From: an uncultured Collinsella sp.
GTDB lineage: Bacteria; Actinomycetota; Coriobacteriia; Coriobacteriales; Coriobacteriaceae
DNA length: 26,539 bases
Direction of reading: 5' to 3'
Assembly (NCBI GenBank): GCA_900756725.1
Contig: CAAELJ010000107.1
Location: forward strand, 1 to 26,539
The notes beneath the pieces were generated by a model. It ran no database searches. It had not been told where the DNA came from and saw nothing but the letters and a program-made list of their open reading frames with translations. This document shows positions 1-7,776 of this stretch, in pieces (the stretch's first letter is position 1; the number at the start of each line of letters is the position of its first letter). A program made the translations under genes and the position numbers.

Positions 1-304
1 CGGCAAGGCTGTCAATGGGTTTGGAAAACAGCAGGCATGCGGGTTGGCGCCCCATTTTGGTGGCGCAGAAGAGCACCATGCCGCCTGTGGTGGAGCCGAT
101 AGTCTGCGGAAGACACAAGGCACATCCCGCCAAAGGTTTGCCGTACAAGTCGGGATTGTTTTGGTCGGAACACGTGGCCTTTTTGTCGCCAAACATCAGT
201 GCCTTCTGAAACGATGCGAGTGTGTTGAGTCCTCCGTGAGAGACAAGTGCCTTGGCGTGGGCAGTTCCGGGGACAACGACGCGGCCGTGAAAGATTTTTT
301 CCAT
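1..304 (-). CDS. Aconitase X small subunit (swivel domain, DUF126 family), partial
   Basis: The minus-strand frame starts with MEKIFHGRVVVPGTAHAKAL and stays open to the left edge, so the 3' end is missing. About 101 residues are visible. The segment TIGSTTGGMVL (about residues 69-79) matches the Gly-Ser-(S/T)-Thr-Gly loop of the aconitase X swivel domain, whose serine is the proposed active-site residue of the family. An AGGAAGG ribosome-binding site lies 6-7 bases before the ATG and overlaps the stop codon of the large subunit, so the two are translationally coupled. In bacteria, two-subunit or fused aconitase X enzymes that have been studied dehydrate cis-3-hydroxy-L-proline; archaeal ones dehydrate mevalonate 5-phosphate. 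The substrate here cannot be decided from sequence alone. Confidence 0.85.
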   Translation of the reverse strand, partial: MEKIFHGRVVVPGTAHAKALVSHGGLNTLASFQKALMFGDKKATCSDQNNPDLYGKPLAGCALCLPQTIGSTTGGMVLFCATKMGRQPACLLFSKPIDSLA

Positions 305-318
305 GAGGAGTCGCCTTC

Positions 319-1596
319 CTATTTGATTGGTTTTCCGGTGGTGACGTAGGCGAGCACCTCGTCGTCGGTGTAGTAGCGCGATGCCGAGTACGTACGCAAC
401 TTGTTGGAGTTGGTGATGATGGGCATGCTGCCGCACAGCGGGTTGTTGGTGTACATAAGCGGGCAGATGCTCGAGACGACGGCACCGGTAGTCGAGAGGC
501 GTCTGTATGCCGCAGTCTTGCGGAAGGCGTCTGCCACGGATGGGGCGGCGGTCAGTACGGTGGGTACTTGCACGCGGCACTTGCCGGAGGCGCTCAGCCC
601 ATCGCAGATGGCGTCTGCCCAATGGGCGAGTTGTGCAGACGAGAGGTGGGGGCAGCCGATGAAGGCAAGCTTGGGGCGCGCGCCCGGGTTCTTCCACATA
701 ACGGGGTAGCTCGAGCGGATGCGTTCCAGCTCGGCGTCGTCAATGCGATAGATTTGGGCGTCTGGTGCTATGAGGTGTTCGCCTTGTTCGACGGCCTCGG
801 GCGTGATGCCGTCCACGTGGTAGAGCCCGACAGCGCCGTTCGATGCGCTGGCGGCGCCCATGTCCTTAAGGTAGTCCTGCGTGCCGGGTGTGAGTTCGCG
901 GCCAAGCCAGCGGTCGAGGCCTTTAATGTAAGGGACGTCTTCCATCACCTTCATGCCAATGGCGCTGCCAAGCACTTGCGCTTCGGGCTTGCGCTTACAG
1001 TCGACTTCGATGATCCAGGTCGCCTTGCGGCCCTCATCGGTGAGCAGGCCGAATTCCGGGACAAAGCCGGCAATTGAGCCGAACATCTCGATGATGCCGG
1101 AGTTGCGATTGCAGCGAGCGCCCAGCACGGAGTTGGCAAAGACCACGGCGCTGCTTTCTGCCCAGCTTAGGATGTCGCCACGCCGAGGTCGATTGCCAAC
1201 CTCGGGCTGGTAGCAGGTGCAGGTGAAAGCATCGTTGTCCAATAGACCCATGCTGCGCAGCTGTGCCTCATAATCGTCTTGTTTGGAATACATTATCTTG
1301 AACAGCAGCTTTTGCAGCGGGTTGGCCGGGACGGCGGGGTCGAGGGGCCTCGGGTCGACCGAGAATGACTGACCGGACAGGGCGCCGTCTTTCAGCAGCT
1401 CATCCATAAGGTCATAGACTGGACCGAGCATGGAGAGGCCAAAACTTGTGACAAGATGACCGTTTGCGCCGGTCACGGGAACCATATGCTCGGCGCCAAA
1501 GCATTCGCCGTACATAACGAGGGTCTTGACCACTTTGGCCATGGCGGGGCCCTTGGCGCCGTCGAGCAGGGCTTGTTGTTGGGAGGTCAGGTTCAT
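319..1596 (-). CDS. Aconitase X catalytic (large) subunit
   Basis: The 425-residue protein begins MNLTSQQQALLDGAKGPAMA, the usual start of aconitase X large subunits. Recognisable family blocks are LVMYGECFGAEHMVPV near the N-terminus, the WAESSAVVFANSVLGARCNR block in the middle, FIGCPHLSSAQL, and a C-terminal CPLMYTNNPLCG plus MITNSNKLRTYS-like segment. These supply the cysteines expected to hold the Fe-S cluster. I chose the ATG at 1596 rather than the one at 1608: the AAAGGATGG ribosome-binding sequence directly abuts the earlier ATG but is well placed for 1596. The gene lies 21 bases after the oxidoreductase stop and 14 bases before the small subunit, so all three look like one operon. 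Known members are dehydratases (hydro-lyases); the substrate is inferred only. Confidence 0.88.
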   Translation of the reverse strand: MNLTSQQQALLDGAKGPAMAKVVKTLVMYGECFGAEHMVPVTGANGHLVTSFGLSMLGPVYDLMDELLKDGALSGQSFSVDPRPLDPAVPANPLQKLLFKIMYSKQDDYEAQLRSMGLLDNDAFTCTCYQPEVGNRPRRGDILSWAESSAVVFANSVLGARCNRNSGIIEMFGSIAGFVPEFGLLTDEGRKATWIIEVDCKRKPEAQVLGSAIGMKVMEDVPYIKGLDRWLGRELTPGTQDYLKDMGAASASNGAVGLYHVDGITPEAVEQGEHLIAPDAQIYRIDDAELERIRSSYPVMWKNPGARPKLAFIGCPHLSSAQLAHWADAICDGLSASGKCRVQVPTVLTAAPSVADAFRKTAAYRRLSTTGAVVSSICPLMYTNNPLCGSMPIITNSNKLRTYSASRYYTDDEVLAYVTTGKPIK

Positions 1597-1617
1597 CTGT
1601 GAGCCCATCCTTTCGTG

Positions 1618-3939
1618 TTAGATATTGGTGCCGAGTCGGTATGCCGCACGGACCGCTTCGAGCACACGGCCGGGCGCAAACCCATCGCCGATGTTATGCA
1701 GCTCGTCAGCGGCGTGCGTCTGCTGCAGTTTGTAGAACAGCGCGTCGTCGGGGTGTCCGCCGCAGGCAATGATTACCAAGTCGCAGGTTAGCTCGAGTGA
1801 CTTCCAGTCGTTGCCGATTTTGGGTGCAAGCGGGTTTTCGACGTTCTCGGGCAAGACCGGTGACCACGAGACGTAGGGGTCGGGAACGTTTTTGTGGCAG
1901 TTGCGACTCAAGTGGAGACGCGCACACCTCGATGGGGCTCCAGACTCGCGTTTGCCGCCGACTTCCGCGCGCTCGACGCGTGTCATATTGAGGAGCCGCA
2001 CATTGCGTCCCCTGAGCGTATGGAGTAGGTGGCCGCGATTTGCCGTGCAGGCGCCCTGCATCATGTGAGGCAGCATTTCAATTACGCTGACCTGTGGTAT
2101 GCCGTGTTCGACGGTGAGCCATTGGGCAACCTCGCAGCCCACGGCCCCTCCGCCAATGATGGCGACGGTTTTGGCGTTGCCAAGCAGCGCGGGTTGGCGC
2201 AGTAGCTGCGTTGCCTGCACGGCATGGCCCGATGCTGCAAGCTCCGTAAGGCCGGGGATGGGCGGTATCGCATTAGAAGTGCCTGTTGCACACACGATTG
2301 CGTCGAAGCCTGCTTTTGCAAGATCTTCGGCGCGTGCTGCCCGTCCAAGCTCGAGTGTCAGGTTCCCGTTGGGTTTTTCTGTCTGCTCGCGCACCTGTCG
2401 AACAAGATAGGAGCGGTAATTATCGAGGTCGAACTTGATCCGGGCGGTGCTGGCGGAGAGGAGTTTTCCTCCAAGTTCATCTTCGGCGTCGATGAGCTTT
2501 ACGTCGTGGCCACGACGCGCGGCGATTAGCGCACAGACCATCCCGGCGGGTCCGGCTCCTATCACCGCTATGCGTTTGGGTTCTATGGCGGGAGCGGGTG
2601 TCTGGGGCATGAGGTATTCAAAGCTGCAGCGTGGATTGACGGCACACTGCGGATGGCCCCCTTCGACAAACTCGTTGAGGCATCCTTCCTGGCATCCGAT
2701 GCAGGGGCGAATATCTGCCACGCGACCGGCGTACGCCTTGTTGGGCCACTCGGGATCCGCAAGCAGCGGGCGTCCGAGCATGATCATATCGGCGTCGCCA
2801 TTGCGAAGGGCGCGTTCGGCAATGTCGGGGTAGCCCAACTTACCCACCGCGACAACGGGTATGGGAAGGCCGGCATTGGAGCGGATATTGTCGGCGGCAA
2901 AGCGCTCCCGAACGGCGCGCGCTACGGGAACGAAGCAGCCTGCGGGCATGCTCGCAGGCGGGTGGGGCATCCACCAGTTGTCATAGCAACCAAGGTCGAC
3001 GTCAAAGATGTCTACTCCCGCCGCCACGAGCTCTTCCATATAACCCAGGGTCTGTTCGACTGTGCGGCCGCCGCGCATGCGTCCCAGATAGGTCGAATTC
3101 ATGACCTGCTCGTCATAGGTTTCCTCGAGTGCAAGCGAAAGGTCGATGCGGTACATGATGGGGTAGTCGGGCCCAACGCGGCGACGGATTTCTTTGATCA
3201 TATCGAGGCCAAATTGACGCCAATCGGCATAACGTCCGAGCTTGCGATGGTTAAAGGCGGGGTTTCCGAGCTGCTCGATAAGATAACCCTCGTGCCCGTG
3301 CAAATAGACGCCATCGATGCCCATGGCATGAGCATCGGCCGCCGCTTGGCCGATATTGTTTACGATACGGCGCAGCTTTTGATCCGAGAGGCGCATGCAT
3401 GGAATGGCGGGGATGTAGTAGTTAGGCAAGAAACTCGCCGAGACCGGAAACTTTTTTTGCGTGATGAGGCATTGCGGGTTGCCCACGCGGCCGAGTCCGG
3501 CCGTAAGCTGGACAAAAATGCGCGATCCGAAGGCATGGACACCTTGGGCAAGGTCGCGCCAGCCTGCCATAACGGTTCGGCTTCGATCGATGCGCGGGAA
3601 ATAGGTGAGCTTGTCCAGCTCGGTGACCGTGGTATCGATGCCGTGGCTTACCGGTACGAGTCCTGTTGTGATGAGGCCGCAGCCGCCTTTGGCGCGGGCG
3701 AAAAAGTACTGCAGCATCATGTCGCTGGGACGACCAGTTTCCTCGCACATGTCGATATTGCCCATCGGTGCCATGACAATGCGGTTTTTGACGGTGAGCT
3801 TGTTAATTTTGATGGGAGAGAAGAGCTTGTCAAAAGGATAGAGCTCTTGTGTCATGCGGGACGATCCGCAACCGGAATTTTTGGCGGGCCAGCTGTCGAA
3901 TGAGTCGACGAGTTGCTGCACCAGTACGTCTTTTCCCAA
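1618..3939 (-). CDS. OYE-family FMN/Fe-S/FAD oxidoreductase (2-enoate / 2,4-dienoyl-CoA reductase type)
   Basis: The N-terminal half is an Old Yellow Enzyme TIM barrel (YPFDKLFSPIKINKLTVKNR, then HGHEGYLIEQ). A 4Fe-4S motif CIGCQEGC...C...C follows at about residues 410-430. The C-terminal half has two dinucleotide-binding folds, VIGAGPAGM near residue 460 and IIGGGAVGCE near residue 595. This is the domain order of 2-enoate reductase, 2,4-dienoyl-CoA reductase and the bile-acid enzymes BaiCD/BaiH. They pass electrons from NAD(P)H through FAD and the cluster to FMN to reduce a C=C bond. I chose the TTG at 3939 because GAAAGGA sits 6-7 bases before it; the internal ATG at 3855 (MTQELYPF) has no good site but matches the usual family start, so it remains an alternative. 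The gene is first in the aconitase X operon, so it may act on a product of that dehydratase. Confidence 0.85.
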   Translation of the reverse strand: MGKDVLVQQLVDSFDSWPAKNSGCGSSRMTQELYPFDKLFSPIKINKLTVKNRIVMAPMGNIDMCEETGRPSDMMLQYFFARAKGGCGLITTGLVPVSHGIDTTVTELDKLTYFPRIDRSRTVMAGWRDLAQGVHAFGSRIFVQLTAGLGRVGNPQCLITQKKFPVSASFLPNYYIPAIPCMRLSDQKLRRIVNNIGQAAADAHAMGIDGVYLHGHEGYLIEQLGNPAFNHRKLGRYADWRQFGLDMIKEIRRRVGPDYPIMYRIDLSLALEETYDEQVMNSTYLGRMRGGRTVEQTLGYMEELVAAGVDIFDVDLGCYDNWWMPHPPASMPAGCFVPVARAVRERFAADNIRSNAGLPIPVVAVGKLGYPDIAERALRNGDADMIMLGRPLLADPEWPNKAYAGRVADIRPCIGCQEGCLNEFVEGGHPQCAVNPRCSFEYLMPQTPAPAIEPKRIAVIGAGPAGMVCALIAARRGHDVKLIDAEDELGGKLLSASTARIKFDLDNYRSYLVRQVREQTEKPNGNLTLELGRAARAEDLAKAGFDAIVCATGTSNAIPPIPGLTELAASGHAVQATQLLRQPALLGNAKTVAIIGGGAVGCEVAQWLTVEHGIPQVSVIEMLPHMMQGACTANRGHLLHTLRGRNVRLLNMTRVERAEVGGKRESGAPSRCARLHLSRNCHKNVPDPYVSWSPVLPENVENPLAPKIGNDWKSLELTCDLVIIACGGHPDDALFYKLQQTHAADELHNIGDGFAPGRVLEAVRAAYRLGTNI

Positions 3940-3975
3940 TGAGGTTCCTTTCAGATGTTGACAAGGTAACAAAGC

Positions 3976-4003
3976 AGTTTACGTCTAAATGTTTAATAGT
4001 CAA
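3976..4003 (-). promoter_or_regulatory. Candidate sigma-70 promoter for the oxidoreductase/aconitase X operon
   Basis: On the minus strand a -35 TTGACT (3998-4003) is followed after 16 bases by a -10 TAAACT (3976-3981). The start codon lies about 37 bases downstream of the -10. The promoter is flanked by an inverted TGTTGAC/GTCAACA pair (about 3956-3962 and 3999-4005), a possible operator. Confidence 0.5.
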
Positions 4004-4022
4004 CAACAAAGGAGTGAGTTCG

Positions 4023-4088
4023 GTGAAGGAAAAAAGACTCAATGAGTGCCAGATGGCAAGCTGTGCTGCGACATTAGCTCCCAGCTAA
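4023..4088 (+). CDS. Candidate 21-codon small ORF in the leader of the next gene
   Basis: A GTG codon eight bases after AAAGGAG opens a short frame (MKEKRLNECQMASCAATLAP, then Ser and TAA) that ends 20 bases before a strong hairpin. The ribosome-binding site is good, but the peptide resembles nothing I know and has no run of one amino acid that would mark an attenuator. It could be a leader peptide or chance. Confidence 0.2.
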   Translation: MKEKRLNECQMASCAATLAPS

Positions 4089-4108
4089 TGAATTTGAGCT
4101 CGCTGCCT

Positions 4109-4150
4109 CCTACGATGTGCTGTGTGCCGGCACGGTAGCCGGATCGTAGG
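4109..4150 (+). promoter_or_regulatory. 5' leader hairpin just upstream of the FxLYD gene RBS
   Basis: CCTACGAT (4109-4116) pairs perfectly with ATCGTAGG (4143-4150), and an inner CCGGC (4127-4131) pairs with GCCGG (4138-4142). The last G's of the outer stem are the first bases of the AGGAAGG ribosome-binding sequence, so the stem could limit access to it. There is no T-tract, so this is not a typical terminator. Confidence 0.5.
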
Positions 4151-4161
4151 AAGGATGCATA

Positions 4162-4605
4162 ATGGCAAAAGAGGGAAAGAAGCCGATCGGCAAGATCGTT
4201 TTGGGTGTCATCGTGGTGCTCGTTGTTGCCGGCGTTGTAGGCTCTATGGGTGGTAACTCGTCCGATTCGTCAACGGGTGAAGCAGCAAAGCCTGCCGAAC
4301 AGACCCAGCAAGTCGAGGAGCAAAAAGAGGCACAAGAACCCTATACGGTTTCGGATGAGGCCGGGGATACGTCTAATCAGTTCGCGTATAAGATCACTGG
4401 CACGTTGACCAATAATACGGATAAAGAGCAAAGCTACATTCAGATTGAGTATGTTCTGTATGACGCAGACGGCAATCAGGTGGGAACGGCTCTTGCGAAC
4501 ACCAACCATCTCAAGGCGGGCGGCACCTGGAAGTTCGAAGCGATGAGCACGGTATCTCCCGACCAGGTTGCCAGCTGGGAACGTTCTGACGTGAGCGGTT
4601 TTTAA
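4162..4605 (+). CDS. Membrane-anchored FxLYD-type domain protein
   Basis: The 147-residue protein has a short basic N-terminus (MAKEGKKPIGK), one hydrophobic segment (about residues 10-28, IVLGVIVVLVVAGVVGSMGG), a Ser/Thr/Glu/Gln-rich linker to about residue 60, and a C-terminal beta-rich domain. That domain carries YKITGTLTNNTDKEQSYIQIEYVLYDADGNQVGTALAN, the pattern of FxLYD domains (a variant of the F-x-L-Y-D core is VLYDADG). These domains are extracytoplasmic and usually of unknown function. The segment probably anchors the protein with the domain outside. AGGAAGG lies 7 bases before the ATG. It is followed by an HTH protein and a membrane kinase on the same strand, which may place it in a signalling group, though the gap to the kinase contains a hairpin. 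Confidence 0.75.
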   Translation: MAKEGKKPIGKIVLGVIVVLVVAGVVGSMGGNSSDSSTGEAAKPAEQTQQVEEQKEAQEPYTVSDEAGDTSNQFAYKITGTLTNNTDKEQSYIQIEYVLYDADGNQVGTALANTNHLKAGGTWKFEAMSTVSPDQVASWERSDVSGF

Positions 4606-4651
4606 CTAGAATTAAAAACATGGTTACTATGCGAGCTGGGGGTGAGGCCAT

Positions 4652-5074
4652 ATGCCCGATAAGAAGCTAACCGAAGAGTTGCTCAACGAGCTGCTTGATG
4701 CCCCGAGTATCGAGGGCTATATCAAAGAGCACGACTTTACCGCCCCGTCGCTTTCGGAGTATCTGAAACAGCTTTTGGAAGAAAAGGGGCTGGAGCGTTC
4801 GCGCGTGGTGCGTATGGCCGACCTCAACGAGACGTTTGGCTATCAGATCTTTACCGGTGCGCGGCATCCGAGCCGCAATAAGGTGCTGCAGATTGCCTTT
4901 GCCATGGCGCTGACGCTCAAGGAGACCAACCGAGCCTTGACGGCGGCGGGCGCCAATGTCCTCAACTGCAAGGACCGCCGTGACGCCATCATCATTTTCT
5001 GTATCGATCGCGGCTGCAGCCTGCAAAAGGTGAACGAGGAGCTGTATCGCTTTGGTGAGGAGACGGTGAGCTAA
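4652..5074 (+). CDS. Helix-turn-helix (XRE/Cro-like) protein paired with a Ser/Thr kinase
   Basis: The 140-residue protein has a central HTH-like region, SLSEYLKQLLEEKGLERSRVVRMADLNETFGYQIFTGARHPSRNKVLQIAFAMAL (about residues 34-90). It resembles Cro/C1-type folds in its second-helix R-x-x-x-x-A-x-L pattern followed by a G-x-R-x-P-S-R-x-K turn. The C-terminal part (LKETNRALTAAGANVLNCKDRRDAIIIFCIDRG) is a helical dimer or effector region. GGGGGTGAGG precedes the ATG. The next gene on the strand is a Hanks-type kinase, a neighbour arrangement I have seen for this protein type in Gram-positive anaerobes. The protein may be a DNA-binding substrate or partner of that kinase; this is inference. Confidence 0.7.
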   Translation: MPDKKLTEELLNELLDAPSIEGYIKEHDFTAPSLSEYLKQLLEEKGLERSRVVRMADLNETFGYQIFTGARHPSRNKVLQIAFAMALTLKETNRALTAAGANVLNCKDRRDAIIIFCIDRGCSLQKVNEELYRFGEETVS

Positions 5075-5118
5075 CGGTTGGCTGCCGGCGGAAGCGCCGT
5101 TCACGATATTTAGAACGT

Positions 5119-5154
5119 GCAGGGCACGGGCGTCATGGGGCGTCCGTGCCCTGC
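5119..5154 (+). terminator. Strong GC-rich hairpin between the HTH and kinase genes
   Basis: A 14-base arm at 5119-5132 pairs with 5141-5154 with a single G-T wobble around an 8-base loop. The following sequence is GTTATT, only weakly T-rich, so termination would be partial. The kinase ATG begins 6 bases after the stem, which leaves no room for a separate ribosome-binding site. Confidence 0.45.
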
Positions 5155-5160
5155 GTTATT

Positions 5161-6543
5161 ATGGACGCTATGGATACTCAGAGCCCAACATATTCCGATG
5201 ATGAGCTGACCGCTGCGCTCGCCGGACACCTGGCGTCACTTGAGCGTGATGACAGTTATCGCGTAGACCGTGTGCTCAAGCACTCCGACGTCGAGACGAC
5301 CGAGCTCGTGTACTTTGAGGGCTCCGGCGGAGGATCTCTTGGCCCCTTTGTTCGCAAGCGCATCGACGCGTCGGCCCAGATTGGCGGGGCGTATGAACGC
5401 CTGTTTGCGGCCCAGCGTGCCGGGCGACGTTACGAGCACTTGCCTCGGATTGTCGATTGCCGCCGCGTGGGCGACGAGCTTTGCGTGGTCATGGAATACA
5501 TCGAAGGCGAAACGCTCGGGGCCCTGGTGGGGCGTTTGGGTGCGACGCCCGATTATGCTTGTGAGCTGTTTGGCGCCCTTTGTGATGCAGTTGCGGAGCT
5601 CCATGCCGGCTTTGCGTCGGCGGGGGAGATGGCCGCTCCGGTGATCCATCGCGACCTAAAGCCCTCGAATATCATCGTGTCGGGCGCAAACTATACGCCC
5701 GATACAGGCATGACGTTTTCATCGCTGGTGATTATCGATTTGGGAATCGCTCGCGTGTGGCGCGAGGGAGCCGATGCCGATACCGTTAAGTTTGGCACGC
5801 GTCCCTATGCGCCGCCCGAGCAGTATGGTTTTGGCCAGACGAGCGTGCGCAGCGATGTCTATGCGCTCGGTGCCCTGCTGTTCTTTTGTCTGACGGGGGC
5901 CGATCCCAAGCCAGGTCGGAACATACGCGAGCAATGCGAGGCACGTGACGTCCCCGCCTCGCTTGCCGATGTTATTTGCATGGCGATGGCGCTCGATCCG
6001 GACAAGCGCTTTGCAAGCGCGAAGGTGCTAGGGCACGCTGCACGCGCATCGTATGCGTCGTCCGCGCCGAATGCTGCTTCCTTTCAAGAGCCTCCGGAGC
6101 GGCGAGCCGTGTGCCCTGCGCCCGTGCTCCCCACGGATCAGTCTCAGGGTGGATTGCCGTTGGTGCCTGAGCGCCCGAATTTACTCTCCCGCATTCCCGA
6201 CACCGTTGGGCGCATTTGGAACGCATTCGTCTATCTTTCGCTACTTGTTTTCTTTGCCGGAAGCCATTTTGCCGTTTTTCATCCTACGGGCGCCAACCAA
6301 AACTACCCGATGTGGTTTCTCGCGATTGAGTATTTTATCTTCGTCGACGGTCTCGTAGTGCTCATCCATTTTGTGATGCTCGACAAACGCCGCCTTCGCC
6401 GGCGGTTTGAGCTACTCGATAGATACCGCGGTAAAAAGCTTGCAAAGCTCTGGCTCAAGGCTATGGGTGTGCTCTTGTTGGCAATGATTATCATTGTTGC
6501 CATTGCAAACGCGACTGGCGTCGTCGATACCTCCGTCGCGTAA
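5161..6543 (+). CDS. Membrane-tethered Hanks-type Ser/Thr protein kinase without PASTA domains
   Basis: The kinase domain spans about residues 35-290. Visible are a probable ATP-binding lysine in FVRKRID (about K66), a glycine-rich GSGGG upstream of it, the catalytic loop VIHRDLKPSN (about residues 161-170), a metal-binding DLG in place of DFG (about residue 194), the activation segment FGTRPYAPPEQYG, and SDVYALGALLFFCLTG. A low-complexity linker is followed by three hydrophobic segments (about residues 355-378, 385-410 and 430-455), so the kinase sits in the cytoplasm on the membrane. PASTA repeats of the PknB/PrkC type are absent. I prefer the ATG at 5161 (or 5170) over the GTG at 5146, which lies inside a hairpin arm. 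No clear ribosome-binding site precedes it, so expression may be low or leaderless. Confidence 0.88.
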   Translation: MDAMDTQSPTYSDDELTAALAGHLASLERDDSYRVDRVLKHSDVETTELVYFEGSGGGSLGPFVRKRIDASAQIGGAYERLFAAQRAGRRYEHLPRIVDCRRVGDELCVVMEYIEGETLGALVGRLGATPDYACELFGALCDAVAELHAGFASAGEMAAPVIHRDLKPSNIIVSGANYTPDTGMTFSSLVIIDLGIARVWREGADADTVKFGTRPYAPPEQYGFGQTSVRSDVYALGALLFFCLTGADPKPGRNIREQCEARDVPASLADVICMAMALDPDKRFASAKVLGHAARASYASSAPNAASFQEPPERRAVCPAPVLPTDQSQGGLPLVPERPNLLSRIPDTVGRIWNAFVYLSLLVFFAGSHFAVFHPTGANQNYPMWFLAIEYFIFVDGLVVLIHFVMLDKRRLRRRFELLDRYRGKKLAKLWLKAMGVLLLAMIIIVAIANATGVVDTSVA

Positions 6544-6548
6544 AAGAA

Positions 6549-6572
6549 AAAGGGCCCCAATTGGGGCCCTTT
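6549..6572. terminator. Perfect palindromic bidirectional terminator
   Basis: A 24-base perfect palindrome (AAAGGGCCCCAA and its complement) lies between the stop codons of the convergent kinase and wall-protein genes. It has A-rich sequence on the left and a short TTT on the right, so it can serve both strands. Confidence 0.8.
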
Positions 6573-6582
6573 GACGTTGATC

Positions 6583-7716
6583 TTAGATGCGGTTCATCTG
6601 GGTTGCAACCTTGTTGTACCAGTCCTGCCACGTGGGCGGGCAGTACTTTTTGGCGGCTGCCGGGGTAAGCGTGGAGCCATAGTTGGCGCCCAGGTAGGCA
6701 ACGTGGGCAGAGACGCCCTCGCTCCAGCTACCAAAGCTCCGCCAGCCGCCGCCGCGGGCGCTCCAGCCCCAGGCGTTATAGGAGCCGGCACAATAGAGGC
6801 CCTTGCTGCTCTCGATGCAGGCGATGGCGGGAGACCAGCGAGGGTCAACACCGGTGTTCCAGGCTGCCACGGCAAAGTTGTAACCCTGGCCTGCCATGGG
6901 GGAGCCGGCGAGGTAGTTGTCGATGCGACTCGTCCACTCGTTGATAAACGAGTCGTAATCGGAGTTGCCGGTATTGGAGTTGTTCACCGTGGTGTCGATA
7001 GTGGTGTTGGCGTTATTGGCCTGGCTGTTGGAGTTGTTGCCGCTCACGCCCTCGCCCGAGAGCTTCTCGGCGGCAGCGGCCTTGTCGGCCTCGAGCTTGG
7101 CCAGCTCGGCGGCATTCTCCTGCTCGGCCTTTGCCTGGGCTTCGCTGCGAAGCTGCTGGGCCTGTGCCAGTGCGTCCTCGGCGGTTTTCTGCTCGGTCTC
7201 GAGTTGGGACTTGGCCTGCTCGAGCTCGGTCTTGTTCTGCTCGAGTTCGGTCTGCATCTTGTTGAGCTCTTCGATCTCGTCGACGCTCGAGCTCGTGATC
7301 TGGTTGGTGTACTTGCAGGTGGTGATGAACTCGCCCAGGCTCTGCGCGTTGACCAGGAAGCTCACGATGGGGTTGGTGCCCTTCTGGTACTTATACAGAT
7401 CGCGCATGGCGGAGCTCGCCTTGGCCTGTTGATCGGGAAGTTCGGCTTCGATCTTCTCGATGCTTGCCTCGTTAGTGTCGATTTGCTTCTGCAGATCCTC
7501 GAGCTTGGTGCGGGCTTCGTTGTAGGCACTCGTGGCGGTTTCGATTTTCTGCTGGGCAGCGGAAAGCTGATCCTGCGTTGCCTGCGAGGCGGCATAGGCT
7601 GCGACGGGGGAGAGCATCGGCGCGGCCGTCAGTGTAACGGCAAGCGCGGCGCTCGTGATGATACGAGCCGGCTTCGACGCGATGAGCGCTGCGGTGCGAT
7701 GGTTCGAATGCTGCAT
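6583..7716 (-). CDS. Secreted coiled-coil protein with C-terminal lysozyme-like domain
   Basis: The 377-residue protein has a signal peptide (about residues 1-43, ending SPVAAYAAS). A long coiled coil (about residues 44-215) is rich in Glu, Gln, Lys and Ala, of the PcsB/CwlO N-terminal kind, with the KYQKGTNPIVSFLVNAQSLGEF loop. An Asn/Ser/Thr-rich linker follows, then a C-terminal domain of about 125 residues (YNFAVAAWNTGVDPRWSPAIACIESSKG...AWGWSA...YLGANYGSTLTPAAAKKYCPP). The Glu in IESSKG (about residue 300) is the natural candidate catalytic acid of a lysozyme-like wall hydrolase. AGAGGG sits 6 bases before the ATG at 7716; an in-frame TTG at 7731 overlaps that site and was rejected. It probably remodels peptidoglycan, which fits the neighbouring D-Asp genes. 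Confidence 0.8.
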   Translation of the reverse strand: MQHSNHRTAALIASKPARIITSAALAVTLTAAPMLSPVAAYAASQATQDQLSAAQQKIETATSAYNEARTKLEDLQKQIDTNEASIEKIEAELPDQQAKASSAMRDLYKYQKGTNPIVSFLVNAQSLGEFITTCKYTNQITSSSVDEIEELNKMQTELEQNKTELEQAKSQLETEQKTAEDALAQAQQLRSEAQAKAEQENAAELAKLEADKAAAAEKLSGEGVSGNNSNSQANNANTTIDTTVNNSNTGNSDYDSFINEWTSRIDNYLAGSPMAGQGYNFAVAAWNTGVDPRWSPAIACIESSKGLYCAGSYNAWGWSARGGGWRSFGSWSEGVSAHVAYLGANYGSTLTPAAAKKYCPPTWQDWYNKVATQMNRI

Positions 7717-7776
7717 CCAGTCCCTCTGCAATCAATCGTAGGTTATAGTTCGAAAGGTATTCTACTACTGCTTTCG

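Noticed and set aside
2653..3903. 416-codon plus-strand ORF opposite the OYE oxidoreductase
   Set aside because: No recognisable domain, antisense to an unmistakable enzyme.
5146..5160. GTG start for the kinase
   Set aside because: It lies inside the 3' arm of a strong hairpin, with no RBS, and the extra residues MPCVI are not family-like.
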